From Amycolatopsis saalfeldensis (lineage in GTDB: Bacteria > Actinomycetota > Actinomycetes > Mycobacteriales > Pseudonocardiaceae), in the NCBI RefSeq assembly GCF_900110575.1, contig NZ_FOEF01000004.1, positions 124,001 to 188,000 on the forward strand: a stretch of DNA of 64,000 nucleotides. Direction: 5' to 3'. Shown here piece by piece: positions 38,388 through 49,103 of the stretch; position 1 is the stretch's first letter, and the number at the start of each line of letters is the position of its first letter. The notes beneath the pieces are model-generated. The model was not told where the DNA came from. It saw only the letters and a program-made list of their open reading frames with translations, and made no database searches. The position numbers and the translations under genes were made by a program.

Positions 38388-38657
38388 GTGGCACTGTCCA
38401 CCGATGAGAAGAAGACGATCCTGGCCGAGTACGGCTTGCACGACTCGGACACCGGATCCCCCGAGGCGCAGGTCGCGCTGCTGACCAAGCGCATCGTCGG
38501 GCTCACCGAGCACCTCAAGGAGCACAAGCACGACCACCACTCCCGTCGTGGCCTCCTGCTGCTGGTCGGCCGTCGCCGCCGGCTGCTGAACTACACGGAG
38601 AAGGTCGACGTGGCGCGGTACCGAGAGCTGATCAAGCGCCTCGGCCTGCGCCGCTAG
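38388..38657 (+). CDS. rpsO: 30S ribosomal protein S15
   Basis: 89 residues, the standard size, from the GTG after [42 protein letters not shown] and [25 protein letters not shown] are the S15 hallmarks that bind 16S rRNA helices. The 131-nt leader (38257-38387) has a TAATCT element near 38278 and G+C-rich self-complementary segments, including CCGTGG pairing with CCACGG. This would suit the autogenous control known for rpsO elsewhere. A strong terminator follows. Confidence 0.98.
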   Translation: MALSTDEKKTILAEYGLHDSDTGSPEAQVALLTKRIVGLTEHLKEHKHDHHSRRGLLLLVGRRRRLLNYTEKVDVARYRELIKRLGLRR

Positions 38658-38664
38658 CTGTAAC

Positions 38665-38699
38665 CCGAGGGGGAGCGACCGCCGGTCGCTCCCCCTCGG
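38665..38699 (+). terminator. Terminator after rpsO
   Basis: A perfect 15-bp stem (38665-38679 with 38685-38699) and a 5-nt loop, 7 nt after the rpsO stop. It separates rpsO from pnp, which must have its own start or depend on read-through. Confidence 0.85.
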
Positions 38700-38891
38700 C
38701 CCAGCACCACCCACAGGCGGCGCGAGCGCGCTGGAGGAACCGTCCGCCGGTCCTCGGTAGTGGTTCCCGGGCAGACGGCCCGGGGGCTTCGATCGAAGAC
38801 CGGCCTCACTCCTCGAGCGTCCTCAGGCGAAACGGGTCCCAGGATGGGAGACTCGCGACCGTACGAAGGAACTAAAGAGGAGATACACCCT

Positions 38892-41147
38892 ATGACCGAC
38901 TCCACCGGAGTCACCGTGTTCGAAACCGAAGCCGTTCTCGACAACGGCCGTTTCGGCACCCGCACCGTCCGCTTCGAGACGGGCCGCCTGGCCAAGCAGG
39001 CCGCCGGCGCCGTGGTCGCGTACCTCGACGAAGAGACCATGCTGCTTTCCGCCACCACGGCGTCGAAGCACCCGAAGGAGCACTTCGACTTCTTCCCGCT
39101 GACGGTGGACGTCGAGGAGCGCATGTACGCCGCGGGCCGCATCCCCGGCGCGTTCTTCCGCCGCGAGGGCCGCCCGTCGACCGACGCGATCCTCACCTGC
39201 CGCCTGATCGACCGGCCGCTGCGCCCGTCGTTCGCCGACGGCCTGCGCAACGAGATCCAGGTCGTCATCACCGTCCAGAGCCTCAACCCGGACGACCCGT
39301 ACGACGTGCTGGCGATCAACGCCGCCTCGGCGTCGACCCAGATCGCCGGCCTGCCGTTCTCCGGCCCGGTCGGCGGCGTCCGCGTCGCGCTGATCGAGGA
39401 CCAGTGGGTCGCGTTCCCGACCTGGTCGCAGCTGGCGAAGGCCACCTTCAACATGGTGGTCGCGGGCCGGATCGTCGCTGATGACGTCGCGATCATGATG
39501 GTCGAGGCCGAGGGCACCGAGCAGACGCTCGACCTGATCGCCGCGGGCTCGAAGGCGCCGGACGAGGTCTCGGTCGCCGAGGGCCTCGAGGCCGCCAAGC
39601 CGTTCATCAAGGTCCTGTGCGAGGCGCAGCAGCGCCTGGCCGCGGACGCCGCCAAGCCGACCGGCGAGTTCCCGGTCTTCCTGGCCTACGAGCAGGACAT
39701 CTACGAGGCCGTCGCCGCGATCGCGACCGACGAGCTGGCCAAGGCCCTGCAGATCGCCGGCAAGCAGGCCCGCGACGCCGCGACCGACGAGGTCAAGGCC
39801 ACCGTGCTGGCCAAGGTCGGCCTGGGCGAGGGCGAGGCCTTCGAGGGGCGCGACAAGGAGATCGGCGCCGCGTTCAAGGCGCTGTCGAAGAAGATCATGC
39901 GCAAGCGCGTGCTCACCGACAAGATCCGGATGGACGGCCGCGGCCTGACCGACATCCGCTCGCTCTCGGCCGAGGTCGCGGTGATCCCGCGGGCGCACGG
40001 CTCGGCGCTGTTCGAGCGCGGCGAAACCCAGATCCTGGGCGTCACCACGCTGAACATGCTCCGCATGGAGCAGCAGATCGACTCGCTCTCCCCGGAGACG
40101 CACAAGCGCTACCTGCACCACTACAACTTCCCGCCGTTCTCCACCGGTGAGACCGGCCGCGTCGGCTCGCCGAAGCGCCGCGAAATCGGCCACGGCATGC
40201 TCGCCGAGCGCGCCCTGGTGCCGGTGCTGCCGAAGCGGGACGAATTCCCGTACGCGATCCGCCAGGTCTCCGAGGCGCTGGGCTCCAACGGCTCGACCTC
40301 GATGGGCTCGGTCTGCGCGTCCACCATGGGCCTGTACAACGCCGGCGTGCCGCTCAAGGCGCCGGTCGCGGGCATCGCGATGGGCCTGATCTCGGACGAG
40401 GTCGACGGCGAGACGCGCTACGTCGCGCTGACCGACATCCTCGGCGCCGAGGACGCCATGGGCGACATGGACTTCAAGGTCGCCGGCACCAAGGACATCA
40501 TCACCGCGCTGCAGCTCGACACGAAGCTCGACGGCATCCCGTCGGAGGTCCTCGCGGCCGCGCTGAAGCAGGCGAAGGACGCCCGGCTCACCATTCTCGA
40601 GGTCATCGCCGAGGCGATCGACGGCCCGGACGAGATGAGCCCGTTCGCCCCGCGCGTCACCAGCGTGAAGATCCCGGTGGACAAGATCGGCGAGGTCATC
40701 GGCCCGAAGGGCAAGATGATCAACTCGATCACCGAGCAGACCGGTGCCGACATCTCCATCGAGGACGACGGCACGATCTACGTGGGCGCGGCCGACGGCC
40801 CGTCGGCGGAGTCGGCGATCGACATGATCAACGCCATCGCCAACCCGCAGCTGCCCAAGGTCGGCGAGCGCTTCCTCGGCACCGTGGTGAAGACGGCCGC
40901 GTTCGGCGCGTTCGTCTCGCTGCTGCCGGGCAAGGACGGCCTGGTGCACATCTCCAAGCTGGGCAACGGCAAGCGGATCAACAAGGTCGAGGACGTGGTC
41001 AACGTGGGCGACAAGCTCCGCGTCGAGATCGCCGACATCGACAACCGCGGCAAGATCAGCCTGATCGTGGTCAAGGAAGACGACGCTGCCCCGGCCGCCG
41101 AGTCCGCCGACGCCCCGGCCGAGGCCGAGAAGGCCGAAGCCAAGTAA
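38892..41147 (+). CDS. pnp: Polyribonucleotide nucleotidyltransferase (PNPase)
   Basis: 751 residues from the ATG after GAGGAGATAC. Two RNase PH-like domains (residues about 15-235 and 330-560, the second with [19 protein letters not shown]) are joined by a helical linker. A KH domain (about 590-645, [12 protein letters not shown]-type) and an S1 domain ([18 protein letters not shown]) follow. It degrades RNA 3'-5' with phosphate, and in actinobacteria it also adds tails. The acidic/Ala-rich C-terminus is variable. The 234-nt upstream gap holds the rpsO terminator. Confidence 0.98.
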   Translation: MTDSTGVTVFETEAVLDNGRFGTRTVRFETGRLAKQAAGAVVAYLDEETMLLSATTASKHPKEHFDFFPLTVDVEERMYAAGRIPGAFFRREGRPSTDAILTCRLIDRPLRPSFADGLRNEIQVVITVQSLNPDDPYDVLAINAASASTQIAGLPFSGPVGGVRVALIEDQWVAFPTWSQLAKATFNMVVAGRIVADDVAIMMVEAEGTEQTLDLIAAGSKAPDEVSVAEGLEAAKPFIKVLCEAQQRLAADAAKPTGEFPVFLAYEQDIYEAVAAIATDELAKALQIAGKQARDAATDEVKATVLAKVGLGEGEAFEGRDKEIGAAFKALSKKIMRKRVLTDKIRMDGRGLTDIRSLSAEVAVIPRAHGSALFERGETQILGVTTLNMLRMEQQIDSLSPETHKRYLHHYNFPPFSTGETGRVGSPKRREIGHGMLAERALVPVLPKRDEFPYAIRQVSEALGSNGSTSMGSVCASTMGLYNAGVPLKAPVAGIAMGLISDEVDGETRYVALTDILGAEDAMGDMDFKVAGTKDIITALQLDTKLDGIPSEVLAAALKQAKDARLTILEVIAEAIDGPDEMSPFAPRVTSVKIPVDKIGEVIGPKGKMINSITEQTGADISIEDDGTIYVGAADGPSAESAIDMINAIANPQLPKVGERFLGTVVKTAAFGAFVSLLPGKDGLVHISKLGNGKRINKVEDVVNVGDKLRVEIADIDNRGKISLIVVKEDDAAPAAESADAPAEAEKAEAK

Positions 41148-41185
41148 GACACCGCTTCGCCACAGCGCGTAGCAGAAGCAGTTGT

Positions 41186-41229
41186 CCGTGAAGGCCTCCT
41201 TACCCGCGCTGGTAAGGGGGCCTTCACGG
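41186..41229 (+). terminator. Terminator hairpin after pnp
   Basis: A 19-bp stem (41186-41204 with 41211-41229, one G-U pair) and the 6-nt loop CGCGCT. The arms start CCGTGAAGG and end CCTTCACGG. The hairpin lies 18 nt before the M16 peptidase start, so that gene is likely expressed by partial read-through or its own promoter. Confidence 0.82.
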
Positions 41230-41240
41230 CATGTGAGTAA

Positions 41241-43801
<2,561 letters not shown>

Positions 43802-43857
43802 CAAAAACAGGGGTCGGCGCGAATTAGGGGTTGTCCTGACCGCCGATCCGTGCCGGG

Positions 43858-44379
43858 TCAGTGCAGCCAGCCGGCGAACAGCGCGGGTGACGCGGCGAGC
43901 AGGCTGAACCGCACCCAGCGCCCGGCCAGCCCGGCGGCGAGGAACGTGCTCATCCGCATCCGCACCATCCCGGCCAGCACGCTGGTGGCCATGAACGGCG
44001 GCAGCCCGACCAGCGAGCTGACCCCGTACGTGCCCGCCATCCAGTTCGGGTGCCGCTGGCAGCGCTCACGCAGGGCTTCGACCTTGCCGCGCAGCACCTT
44101 CGTCCGCCGGCGCCAGCGCTCCCGGCGCTCGCTCGGCGGCCGCTCGCGGACCCGGTGCAGCCGATCGTGGAGGAACTGCGGCAGCTTGATGCTGCCGCGC
44201 GCGGCGAGGAAGTACAGCAGCTTCCCGGCGATCTGGCCGACCGCCACGGCCGCGCCCAGCCACAGCCAGTGCGGGTTGTGCTGGCTCGCGCACAGGCCCA
44301 CGACGAACAGCTCGGCGTTCACCAGCGGCACGATGGCCGAGCCGAACGCGACGCCGAAAGTGATCAGCAGCCAGCCCAT
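43858..44379 (-). CDS. Small DedA/VTT-like membrane protein
   Basis: 173 residues with about four hydrophobic segments. SAIVPLVNAELFVVGL, AAVAVGQIAGKLLYFLAARG and GVSSLVGLPPFMATSVLAG resemble the core of YqaA/DedA (SNARE-associated) proteins, but with a basic Arg-rich loop in the middle. These proteins are implicated in lipid scrambling. It is divergent from the GtrA gene and convergent with the dapB operon. Confidence 0.75.
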   Translation of the reverse strand: MGWLLITFGVAFGSAIVPLVNAELFVVGLCASQHNPHWLWLGAAVAVGQIAGKLLYFLAARGSIKLPQFLHDRLHRVRERPPSERRERWRRRTKVLRGKVEALRERCQRHPNWMAGTYGVSSLVGLPPFMATSVLAGMVRMRMSTFLAAGLAGRWVRFSLLAASPALFAGWLH

Positions 44380-44435
44380 CGTGCCTCCCCCCGTCCGCGA
44401 TTCCGGGTGATTCCGGTCATTCCAAGCTAGCAGGC

Positions 44436-44465
44436 GTCACGAAAAGGTCACGGGGGTTAACCCCC
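44436..44465. promoter_or_regulatory. Direct repeats and palindrome in the DedA-like/GtrA promoter gap
   Basis: GTCACG occurs at 44436 and 44447, 11 bp apart, and is followed by the palindrome GGGGGTTAACCCCC (44452-44465). The spacing resembles response-regulator boxes such as those of PhoP. A TAGCTT -10-like element for the minus gene lies alongside. Assignment is uncertain. Confidence 0.3.
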
Positions 44466-44542
44466 CTCTTCGGCCGGGGGCGGCCACCAGAAGATCACGT
44501 GGACGTCGTTTTCCGGCCACCTGCCGCTGCCAGTCTGGCCAG

Positions 44543-45028
44543 GTGACCGACGCGTCTTTCGCCGATCGCTTCGCCGGTGCCTGCGCGGCGGTCGTGCGGG
44601 TGCTGCCGTTCGGCCTGTCCCGGATCGTGGCCCCGAGCTTCCTCGGCTTCGCCGTGATCAACGGCTGCACTTTCGGCGTGGACCTGCTTCTGCTGACGCT
44701 GCTGCACGGCGGGCTGGGCTGGCCGGTCTGGCTGGCCATCAGCCTGTCGTACGTCGTGGCGTTCGGGCTGAGCTTCGTGCTGAACCGCGCGCTGAACTTC
44801 CGTTCGCACGCGCCGGTGGGACGGCAGGCGGTGCTCTACGTCGTGGCGATCGGCGTCAACTACGCGGCGTTCCTGCTCGGCGTGGGGGCCGGGCTGAGCG
44901 CGCTGGGGGTCGAGTACCACCTGGCGCGGCTGGTCGCGGGCGCCTGCGAGGGCGTGTTCATGTACTGCGTGCTGCGCTGGGTGGTGTTCGCCCCGCGCGA
45001 GCAGTCAGTGCGCGAGCTCCAGCCGTAG
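44543..45028 (+). CDS. GtrA family membrane protein
   Basis: 161 residues from a GTG with four membrane helices. SFLGFAVINGCTFGVDLLLL, SYVVAFGLSFVLNRALNFRS and the closing RWVVF are typical of GtrA flippase-like proteins that move polyprenyl-linked sugars. It may serve cell-wall arabinogalactan or glycan export. No glycosyltransferase is adjacent. The last 24 bases overlap the end of the convergent GNAT gene. Confidence 0.88.
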   Translation: MTDASFADRFAGACAAVVRVLPFGLSRIVAPSFLGFAVINGCTFGVDLLLLTLLHGGLGWPVWLAISLSYVVAFGLSFVLNRALNFRSHAPVGRQAVLYVVAIGVNYAAFLLGVGAGLSALGVEYHLARLVAGACEGVFMYCVLRWVVFAPREQSVRELQP

Positions 45029-45559
45029 CGTGCCGGTGAGCCGGACCTCGCGCAGCATGCCGCGGCCGGTGTCGAGGGTGCGGACGGTGCCGTCGGGGTT
45101 CCATCCGGTGCGGCGGTAGAAGCCGAGGGTGGCGTGGTCGGACTGCGCGACCCAGGTGATGCCGCGGTCCAGGCCCGCCTCGCGCAGCCCGCCGGCGGCC
45201 GTGCCGAGCAGGCGCCCGGCGTGCCCGCGGCGGCCCCAGCGCGGCTCCACGACCAGCGCCGCGATGAGCCCGGTGGCGTCCTCGGGCGCGCTGCCGTCCG
45301 CGGCTGCGGCCTCCTCCTCGGGCGCCGGTCCGGCCACGCAGTAGCCGACGGTGAACTCGCCCTCGGTGGCCAGGTAGACGAGCGAACCGGGGAACTCGAT
45401 CGTCTCGGCCCAGGTGCCTTCGAGGTCGGCGGCGTCGAGTTCGTCGATGGCCTCGGCGCCCAGCAGGTCGGTGTAGGCGGCCCGCCAGGTCAGCCGCTGG
45501 ATCCGGGCGATCTCGGCGGCGTCGGAAGGGGTCGCGGGACGGACTTCGGCGGCACTCAC
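45005..45559 (-). CDS. GNAT family N-acetyltransferase
   Basis: 184 residues. The acetyl-CoA site is in LIAALVVEPRWGRRGHAGRLL (the R/Q-x-x-G-x-G/A pattern), with GFYRRTGWNPDG near the end. The acceptor amine is unknown. The gene is convergent with GtrA, with overlapping ends, and divergent from the glycosylase gene at 45622. Confidence 0.87.
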   Translation of the reverse strand: MSAAEVRPATPSDAAEIARIQRLTWRAAYTDLLGAEAIDELDAADLEGTWAETIEFPGSLVYLATEGEFTVGYCVAGPAPEEEAAAADGSAPEDATGLIAALVVEPRWGRRGHAGRLLGTAAGGLREAGLDRGITWVAQSDHATLGFYRRTGWNPDGTVRTLDTGRGMLREVRLTGTLRLELAH

Positions 45560-45590
45560 GCGGGCAATCTACCCGGCGCCCGCCCGAAAC

Positions 45591-45612
45591 TGTCGGGGGT
45601 GGCTGGCACCAT
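45591..45612 (+). promoter_or_regulatory. Probable DNA-damage-type promoter of the AlkX-like gene
   Basis: TGTCGGGG (45591-45598), 8 nt, then CACCAT (45607-45612) are near the TGTCRGTG-N8-TANNNT motif, with one mismatch in each box. The predicted start lies at about 45619-45622, the ATG of the glycosylase gene. Confidence 0.5.
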
Positions 45613-45621
45613 GGCGGGATC

Positions 45622-46836
45622 ATGCAGACGATCAGCCTTCCGGTGGCCCGCCGCACGGCGCTGGCCGCACAGGGGTTCGCCGACCCCCGCCCCGCCACGG
45701 CCCCCACCCGCCGGCACCTGGCCAAGGTGCTGTCGCGGGTCCAGCTGCTGCAGCTGGACTCCGTGAACGTCGCCGTGCGCGCGCACTACATGCCCGTGTT
45801 CTCGCGCCTGGGCGCGTACGAGCCGGCGCTGGTGGACGATGCGGCGTGGTCGCACAGCGCGCGCCGTCCGCGGCTGCTGGTCGAGTCGTGGGCGCACGAG
45901 GCGAGCCTGCTCCCGATGGAGGACTGGCCGCTGCTGCGGTCCGGCGCGAAGCGCGACGGCTGGTGGCGGAACTACACGCGCGTGGTCGAGACCGTGCCCG
46001 GGCTGCTGGAAGACGTGCTGGCCGTGGTCAAGGAGCAGGGGCCGATCGGCGCGGGCGGGATCGAGAAGGCTCTGGAGGCCGAGGTCGCCGGCCGTGGCCC
46101 GGGCGCGTGGTGGGAGCGCTCGGTGGTGAAGAAGGCGTGCGAGTACCTGTTCGGGCTCGGGCAGCTGACCACGGGCACGCGGCGTTCGTTCGAGCGGCTG
46201 TACGACCTGACCGAGCGGGTGGTGCCGCCGGAGATCCTGTCCCGGCGGGTGAGCGCGGACGAGGGCGCACGGGGCCTCATCGACCGCTCGGCCCGCGCGC
46301 TGGGCGTCGGCACGGAAACCGATCTGCGGGACTACTACCGGCTGGGCCCGGAGGTGGCGCGTCAGGCCGTCGCGGAGCTGGTCGAGGCGGGCACGCTGGA
46401 GCCGGTGCAGGTGCAGGGATGGCGCGCGGTGGCGTACCGGCACAGCGAAGCGCGCACCCCGCGTTCGGTCACGGGCCGCGCGCTGCTGTGCCCGTTCGAC
46501 CCGCTGATCTGGGAGCGCGACCGCACCGAGCGGCTGTTCGGCTTCCGCTACCGCATCGAGATCTACGTCCCGGAGCCCAAGCGCGTCCACGGCTATTACG
46601 TGTTCCCGTTCCTGCTCGACGGCGCGCTGTCCGCCCGCGTCGACCTGAAATCCGACCGTGCGGCCGGGGTTTTGCGCGTGCAGGGCGCTTTCGCCGAGCC
46701 GGCCGTCGACCAGCGCCGGGTCGCCGCCGAGCTGGCGGGGGAGCTGGCGCACATGGCTTCCTGGCTCGGGCTGGACGGTGTTGTGGTGGGGAAGCGGGGT
46801 GACCTGGCCTCGGCGGTGAAGAAGGACGTCGGCTGA
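45622..46836 (+). CDS. YcaQ/AlkX-type winged-helix DNA glycosylase
   Basis: 404 residues, the HTH_42 family. The family catalytic motif Q-x-D is seen as Q44-L-D46 in LLQLDSVNV, the version found in YcaQ/AlkX rather than AlkZ. Winged-helix repeats, ARRPRLLVESWAHEA and the C-terminal LCPFDPLIWERDRTERLFGF complete the family picture. Known members excise alkylated bases and unhook interstrand crosslinks. The gene appears leaderless, with a damage-type promoter, which agrees with a repair role. Confidence 0.85.
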   Translation: MQTISLPVARRTALAAQGFADPRPATAPTRRHLAKVLSRVQLLQLDSVNVAVRAHYMPVFSRLGAYEPALVDDAAWSHSARRPRLLVESWAHEASLLPMEDWPLLRSGAKRDGWWRNYTRVVETVPGLLEDVLAVVKEQGPIGAGGIEKALEAEVAGRGPGAWWERSVVKKACEYLFGLGQLTTGTRRSFERLYDLTERVVPPEILSRRVSADEGARGLIDRSARALGVGTETDLRDYYRLGPEVARQAVAELVEAGTLEPVQVQGWRAVAYRHSEARTPRSVTGRALLCPFDPLIWERDRTERLFGFRYRIEIYVPEPKRVHGYYVFPFLLDGALSARVDLKSDRAAGVLRVQGAFAEPAVDQRRVAAELAGELAHMASWLGLDGVVVGKRGDLASAVKKDVG

Positions 46837-46840
46837 CGTT

Positions 46841-47197
46841 TCAGCTGCCGATTGACGTCGCCGTGCTGGGCGCCGAGCAGGTGCGGCGCAGGGCTTCGGT
46901 CGTCTCCTCGTGGCCGGGATGCCCGGCGAGTTCCCGCATCGCCTGCGGCGCCGCGGTTTCCAGTGATTCGCCCGCGACGAGGTGCGTGATCACGGCGGCT
47001 AAGGCACCTGCCGCGTAGTAACCCGTCGGGTGGCCGTGGGTGAGCTGGGCGCAGTTGGCGGCGAGCCGGAACGCGTACTCGTTGCGAAAGTCCTCCGCGG
47101 TGAACAGCGACAGCTGGGTTTCGTCCGTGATCACCGCGTCGGTCACCAGATCGGTGATTGCTGTCTGCCGCGTCGGATCCCCCTCGTTCCGGGGCAC
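46841..47197 (-). pseudogene. Internally deleted ADP-ribosylglycohydrolase remnant
   Basis: 118 codons. TDETQLSLFTAE matches the metal-binding motif early in ADP-ribosylglycohydrolases. AQLTHGHPTGYYAAGALAAVI matches a motif normally about 90-100 residues further on. Here they are only some 25 residues apart, and both termini are missing against a family length near 300. An internal deletion plus end loss is inferred, so the protein should be inactive. Confidence 0.65.
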
Positions 47198-47297
47198 TGA
47201 TCCTGGCAGAACCTCCCGCGGCGCGAACCGTCCCGGCCCGCCGCTTTCCTCAAGCGAGGCGATAAACCTTTACCCCGCAACACAATGAACGCACGAA

Positions 47298-47342
47298 GCG
47301 GCGGGCCGGACCGGTCACCCCCTGACCGGTCCGGCCCGCCGC
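47298..47342 (-). terminator. Terminator of the RHH-DUF4097 operon
   Basis: A perfect 20-bp stem (47298-47317 with 47323-47342) and a 5-nt C loop. It lies 9 nt beyond the stop of the minus-strand DUF4097 gene. Confidence 0.88.
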
Positions 47343-47351
47343 CTCCCCCTT

Positions 47352-48452
47352 TCAGCCGGCCGCGCGGGTGACTACCGCGTTGCCCGTGCCGGTGCGCGCG
47401 CGGACGCGCAAGGCCACGCCCGCTTCGGGTGGCACGTCGGAGACCTCCAGCTCGCTGGACACCCGGCCCGCGGCCGACGCCAGCTCCACCTCGGCCGCGA
47501 CGCCGCCGCGGATGCCGACCCGGACCTCGCCCGAGCCGGTGATCAGCTCGAGCGAGCCGGACGCCGCCTCGGCGACGGACAGGTCGCCGCTGCCGGTGCG
47601 GGCCATGACCTCGCCCGCGACCGCGCCCAGCCAGACGTCACCCGTGCCCGTGGCCAGGGTCGCCGACCCCGCCACCGACGACGCCTCCACCGAGCCGCTG
47701 CCGGTGCGCAGCTGCAGCCCCGCGAGGGTCGGGCCGAGCTTCACGCCGCCGGTGCCGGTGCGCACGATCGCCGAGCCGTCGGCCCGCTCCAGCACGACCT
47801 CGCCGGAGCCGGTGAGGATGTCGGCGCGGCCCGCGGAGCCGGTCACCGTGACGTCCGCCGCCCCCGCGCGGACCTCCACATGCGACCCGGACGGCGCGTG
47901 CACCTTGACCGACAGCGGCACGTTGCGCAGCTGCCACGCCTTCGGGGCCCGCACCACGAGCCGGTTGCCCGTCTTCTCGATGCGCGACTGCTGCACGGCA
48001 TCGGCGGCCGAGCCGCTCGGGTCGACGCCCAGCTGGTCGCCGAACCGCTCACCGACCCACGACAGCAGGTTCGACACCCCGCTGACCCACGGCGGCTGCT
48101 CGCCCGCGTCGTGCCGCAGCTCGACGCTCGCGCCCGACTCGCGGTCGAGCACCAGCTCCACCCGCCCGATCGTGACGCCGACGTCCAGCTCCAGCGGCCC
48201 GTCCGCGTCGAACTCCTGCGTCCGCGCGGTGCCGGTGGACTCGCCCACCGGACGGCCCGATTCCGTGGCGGGCTCGGCAGCAGGCGCCGCGCCGGTTTCG
48301 GTGGCGGCTCCTGCGGCAGTCTCGGCAACGGGCTCCGCGTCGGCTCCGGCGGCAGCCTCGGCTCCCTGGCTGGACCCGGCGTCGGCTCCGGCGGCAGCCT
48401 CGGCGGCGGACGTGGTGCCCGCCGAGGTGGTGTCCTCGTTCTCGTCGCTCAT
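47352..48452 (-). CDS. DUF4097 family beta-solenoid protein
   Basis: 366 residues from the ATG after AGGAGGGG. The first 90 residues are Ala/Gly/Glu-rich and disordered. Then repeated strands with the motif (R)TGSGxVxL (LTGSGEVVLERADG, RTGTGGVKLG, RTGSGSVEAS, ATGTGDVWLG, RTGSGDLSV) form a right-handed solenoid typical of DUF4097 adhesin-like domains. There is no signal peptide. It follows the RHH gene by 11 nt, so it is probably its operon partner. Confidence 0.83.
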   Translation of the reverse strand: MSDENEDTTSAGTTSAAEAAAGADAGSSQGAEAAAGADAEPVAETAAGAATETGAAPAAEPATESGRPVGESTGTARTQEFDADGPLELDVGVTIGRVELVLDRESGASVELRHDAGEQPPWVSGVSNLLSWVGERFGDQLGVDPSGSAADAVQQSRIEKTGNRLVVRAPKAWQLRNVPLSVKVHAPSGSHVEVRAGAADVTVTGSAGRADILTGSGEVVLERADGSAIVRTGTGGVKLGPTLAGLQLRTGSGSVEASSVAGSATLATGTGDVWLGAVAGEVMARTGSGDLSVAEAASGSLELITGSGEVRVGIRGGVAAEVELASAAGRVSSELEVSDVPPEAGVALRVRARTGTGNAVVTRAAG

Positions 48453-48463
48453 GAATTCCCCTC

Positions 48464-48976
48464 CTAGCCCTCGACCCAGCCGTGCAGCTTGGTCTCGGTG
48501 CGGCTGCTGCCCTGGCGCCACTGCCCGTGGCGCTGGTGGTGCTGCTGCTGGGCCTGGCCGAGCGCCCCCTGCACGGCCTGCGCGACGAACGTGTTCAGCG
48601 ACACGCCCTGCGCGGCCGCGGCCTGCTCGGCCTGGCCCTTGATCTGCTCGACCAGCCGGAGCGTGATGCGCGTGATGTCACCGCCGTCCAGCGGCGGCGG
48701 CGTCTGCGGGCGCTCCGGCGGCGGGGCCTCCTCGGCGCCCCCGGTGACGACCACGCGGACGTCGCGGCCGTCGAGGCGGACGTCCACCACCTGGCCGGGC
48801 AGGGCGGCGGTCACCTCCGCGGCCAGGTCGGCCAGCGCGTTCATCAGCGTCAGCCGGACCGCGGGTTCGAGCGCGGCCGAAAGCAGGGCGGCCGCACGCC
48901 GGGTCTGCTCGTCCCCGGCGGAGGCCGTGTTCGCGAGGTCTTCGCGAAGGTTCGCGATGTACGGCGTCAGGTCCAT
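48464..48976 (-). CDS. RHH/HicB-like DNA-binding protein
   Basis: 170 residues. The C-terminal part RITLRLVEQIKGQAEQAAAAQGVSLNTFVAQAVQGAL is a ribbon-helix-helix domain of the HicB/Arc type. The N-terminal 100 residues are helical and unassigned. No toxin gene is beside it; the operon partner is DUF4097. Repeated ATGACACC half-sites cover its promoter, so it most likely represses itself. Confidence 0.78.
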   Translation of the reverse strand: MDLTPYIANLREDLANTASAGDEQTRRAAALLSAALEPAVRLTLMNALADLAAEVTAALPGQVVDVRLDGRDVRVVVTGGAEEAPPPERPQTPPPLDGGDITRITLRLVEQIKGQAEQAAAAQGVSLNTFVAQAVQGALGQAQQQHHQRHGQWRQGSSRTETKLHGWVEG

Positions 48977-49038
48977 GACACCACTATGACGTCATCTGTG
49001 GCGTCAGTCAAGAAACTCATGACACCACGCGGTGTCAT
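48975..49038. promoter_or_regulatory. Operator cluster for the RHH regulator
   Basis: Half-sites ATGACACC at 48975 and 49019 and GGTGTCAT at 49031, with a further ATGACGTCAT near 48985 and GGCGTCAG near 49001. The pair 49019-49038 is a perfect dyad with a 4-nt centre. The cluster starts at the RHH start codon and ends 9 nt before the thyX promoter, so it could also affect thyX. Confidence 0.65.
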
Positions 49039-49046
49039 ACCGGGAC

Positions 49047-49068
49047 TGTCGGGGGTCCCGGTTACGCT
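49047..49068 (+). promoter_or_regulatory. DNA-damage-type promoter of thyX
   Basis: TGTCGGGG (49047-49054), exactly 8 nt, then TACGCT (49063-49068). One base differs from TGTCRGTG-N8-TANNNT. The start would be near 49075, giving a 30-nt leader with GAGGAGAGGGAG before the GTG of thyX. Confidence 0.6.
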
Positions 49069-49103
49069 GCCGTTCGGAGTCGCAGAGGAGAGGGAGTGCT
49101 GAC

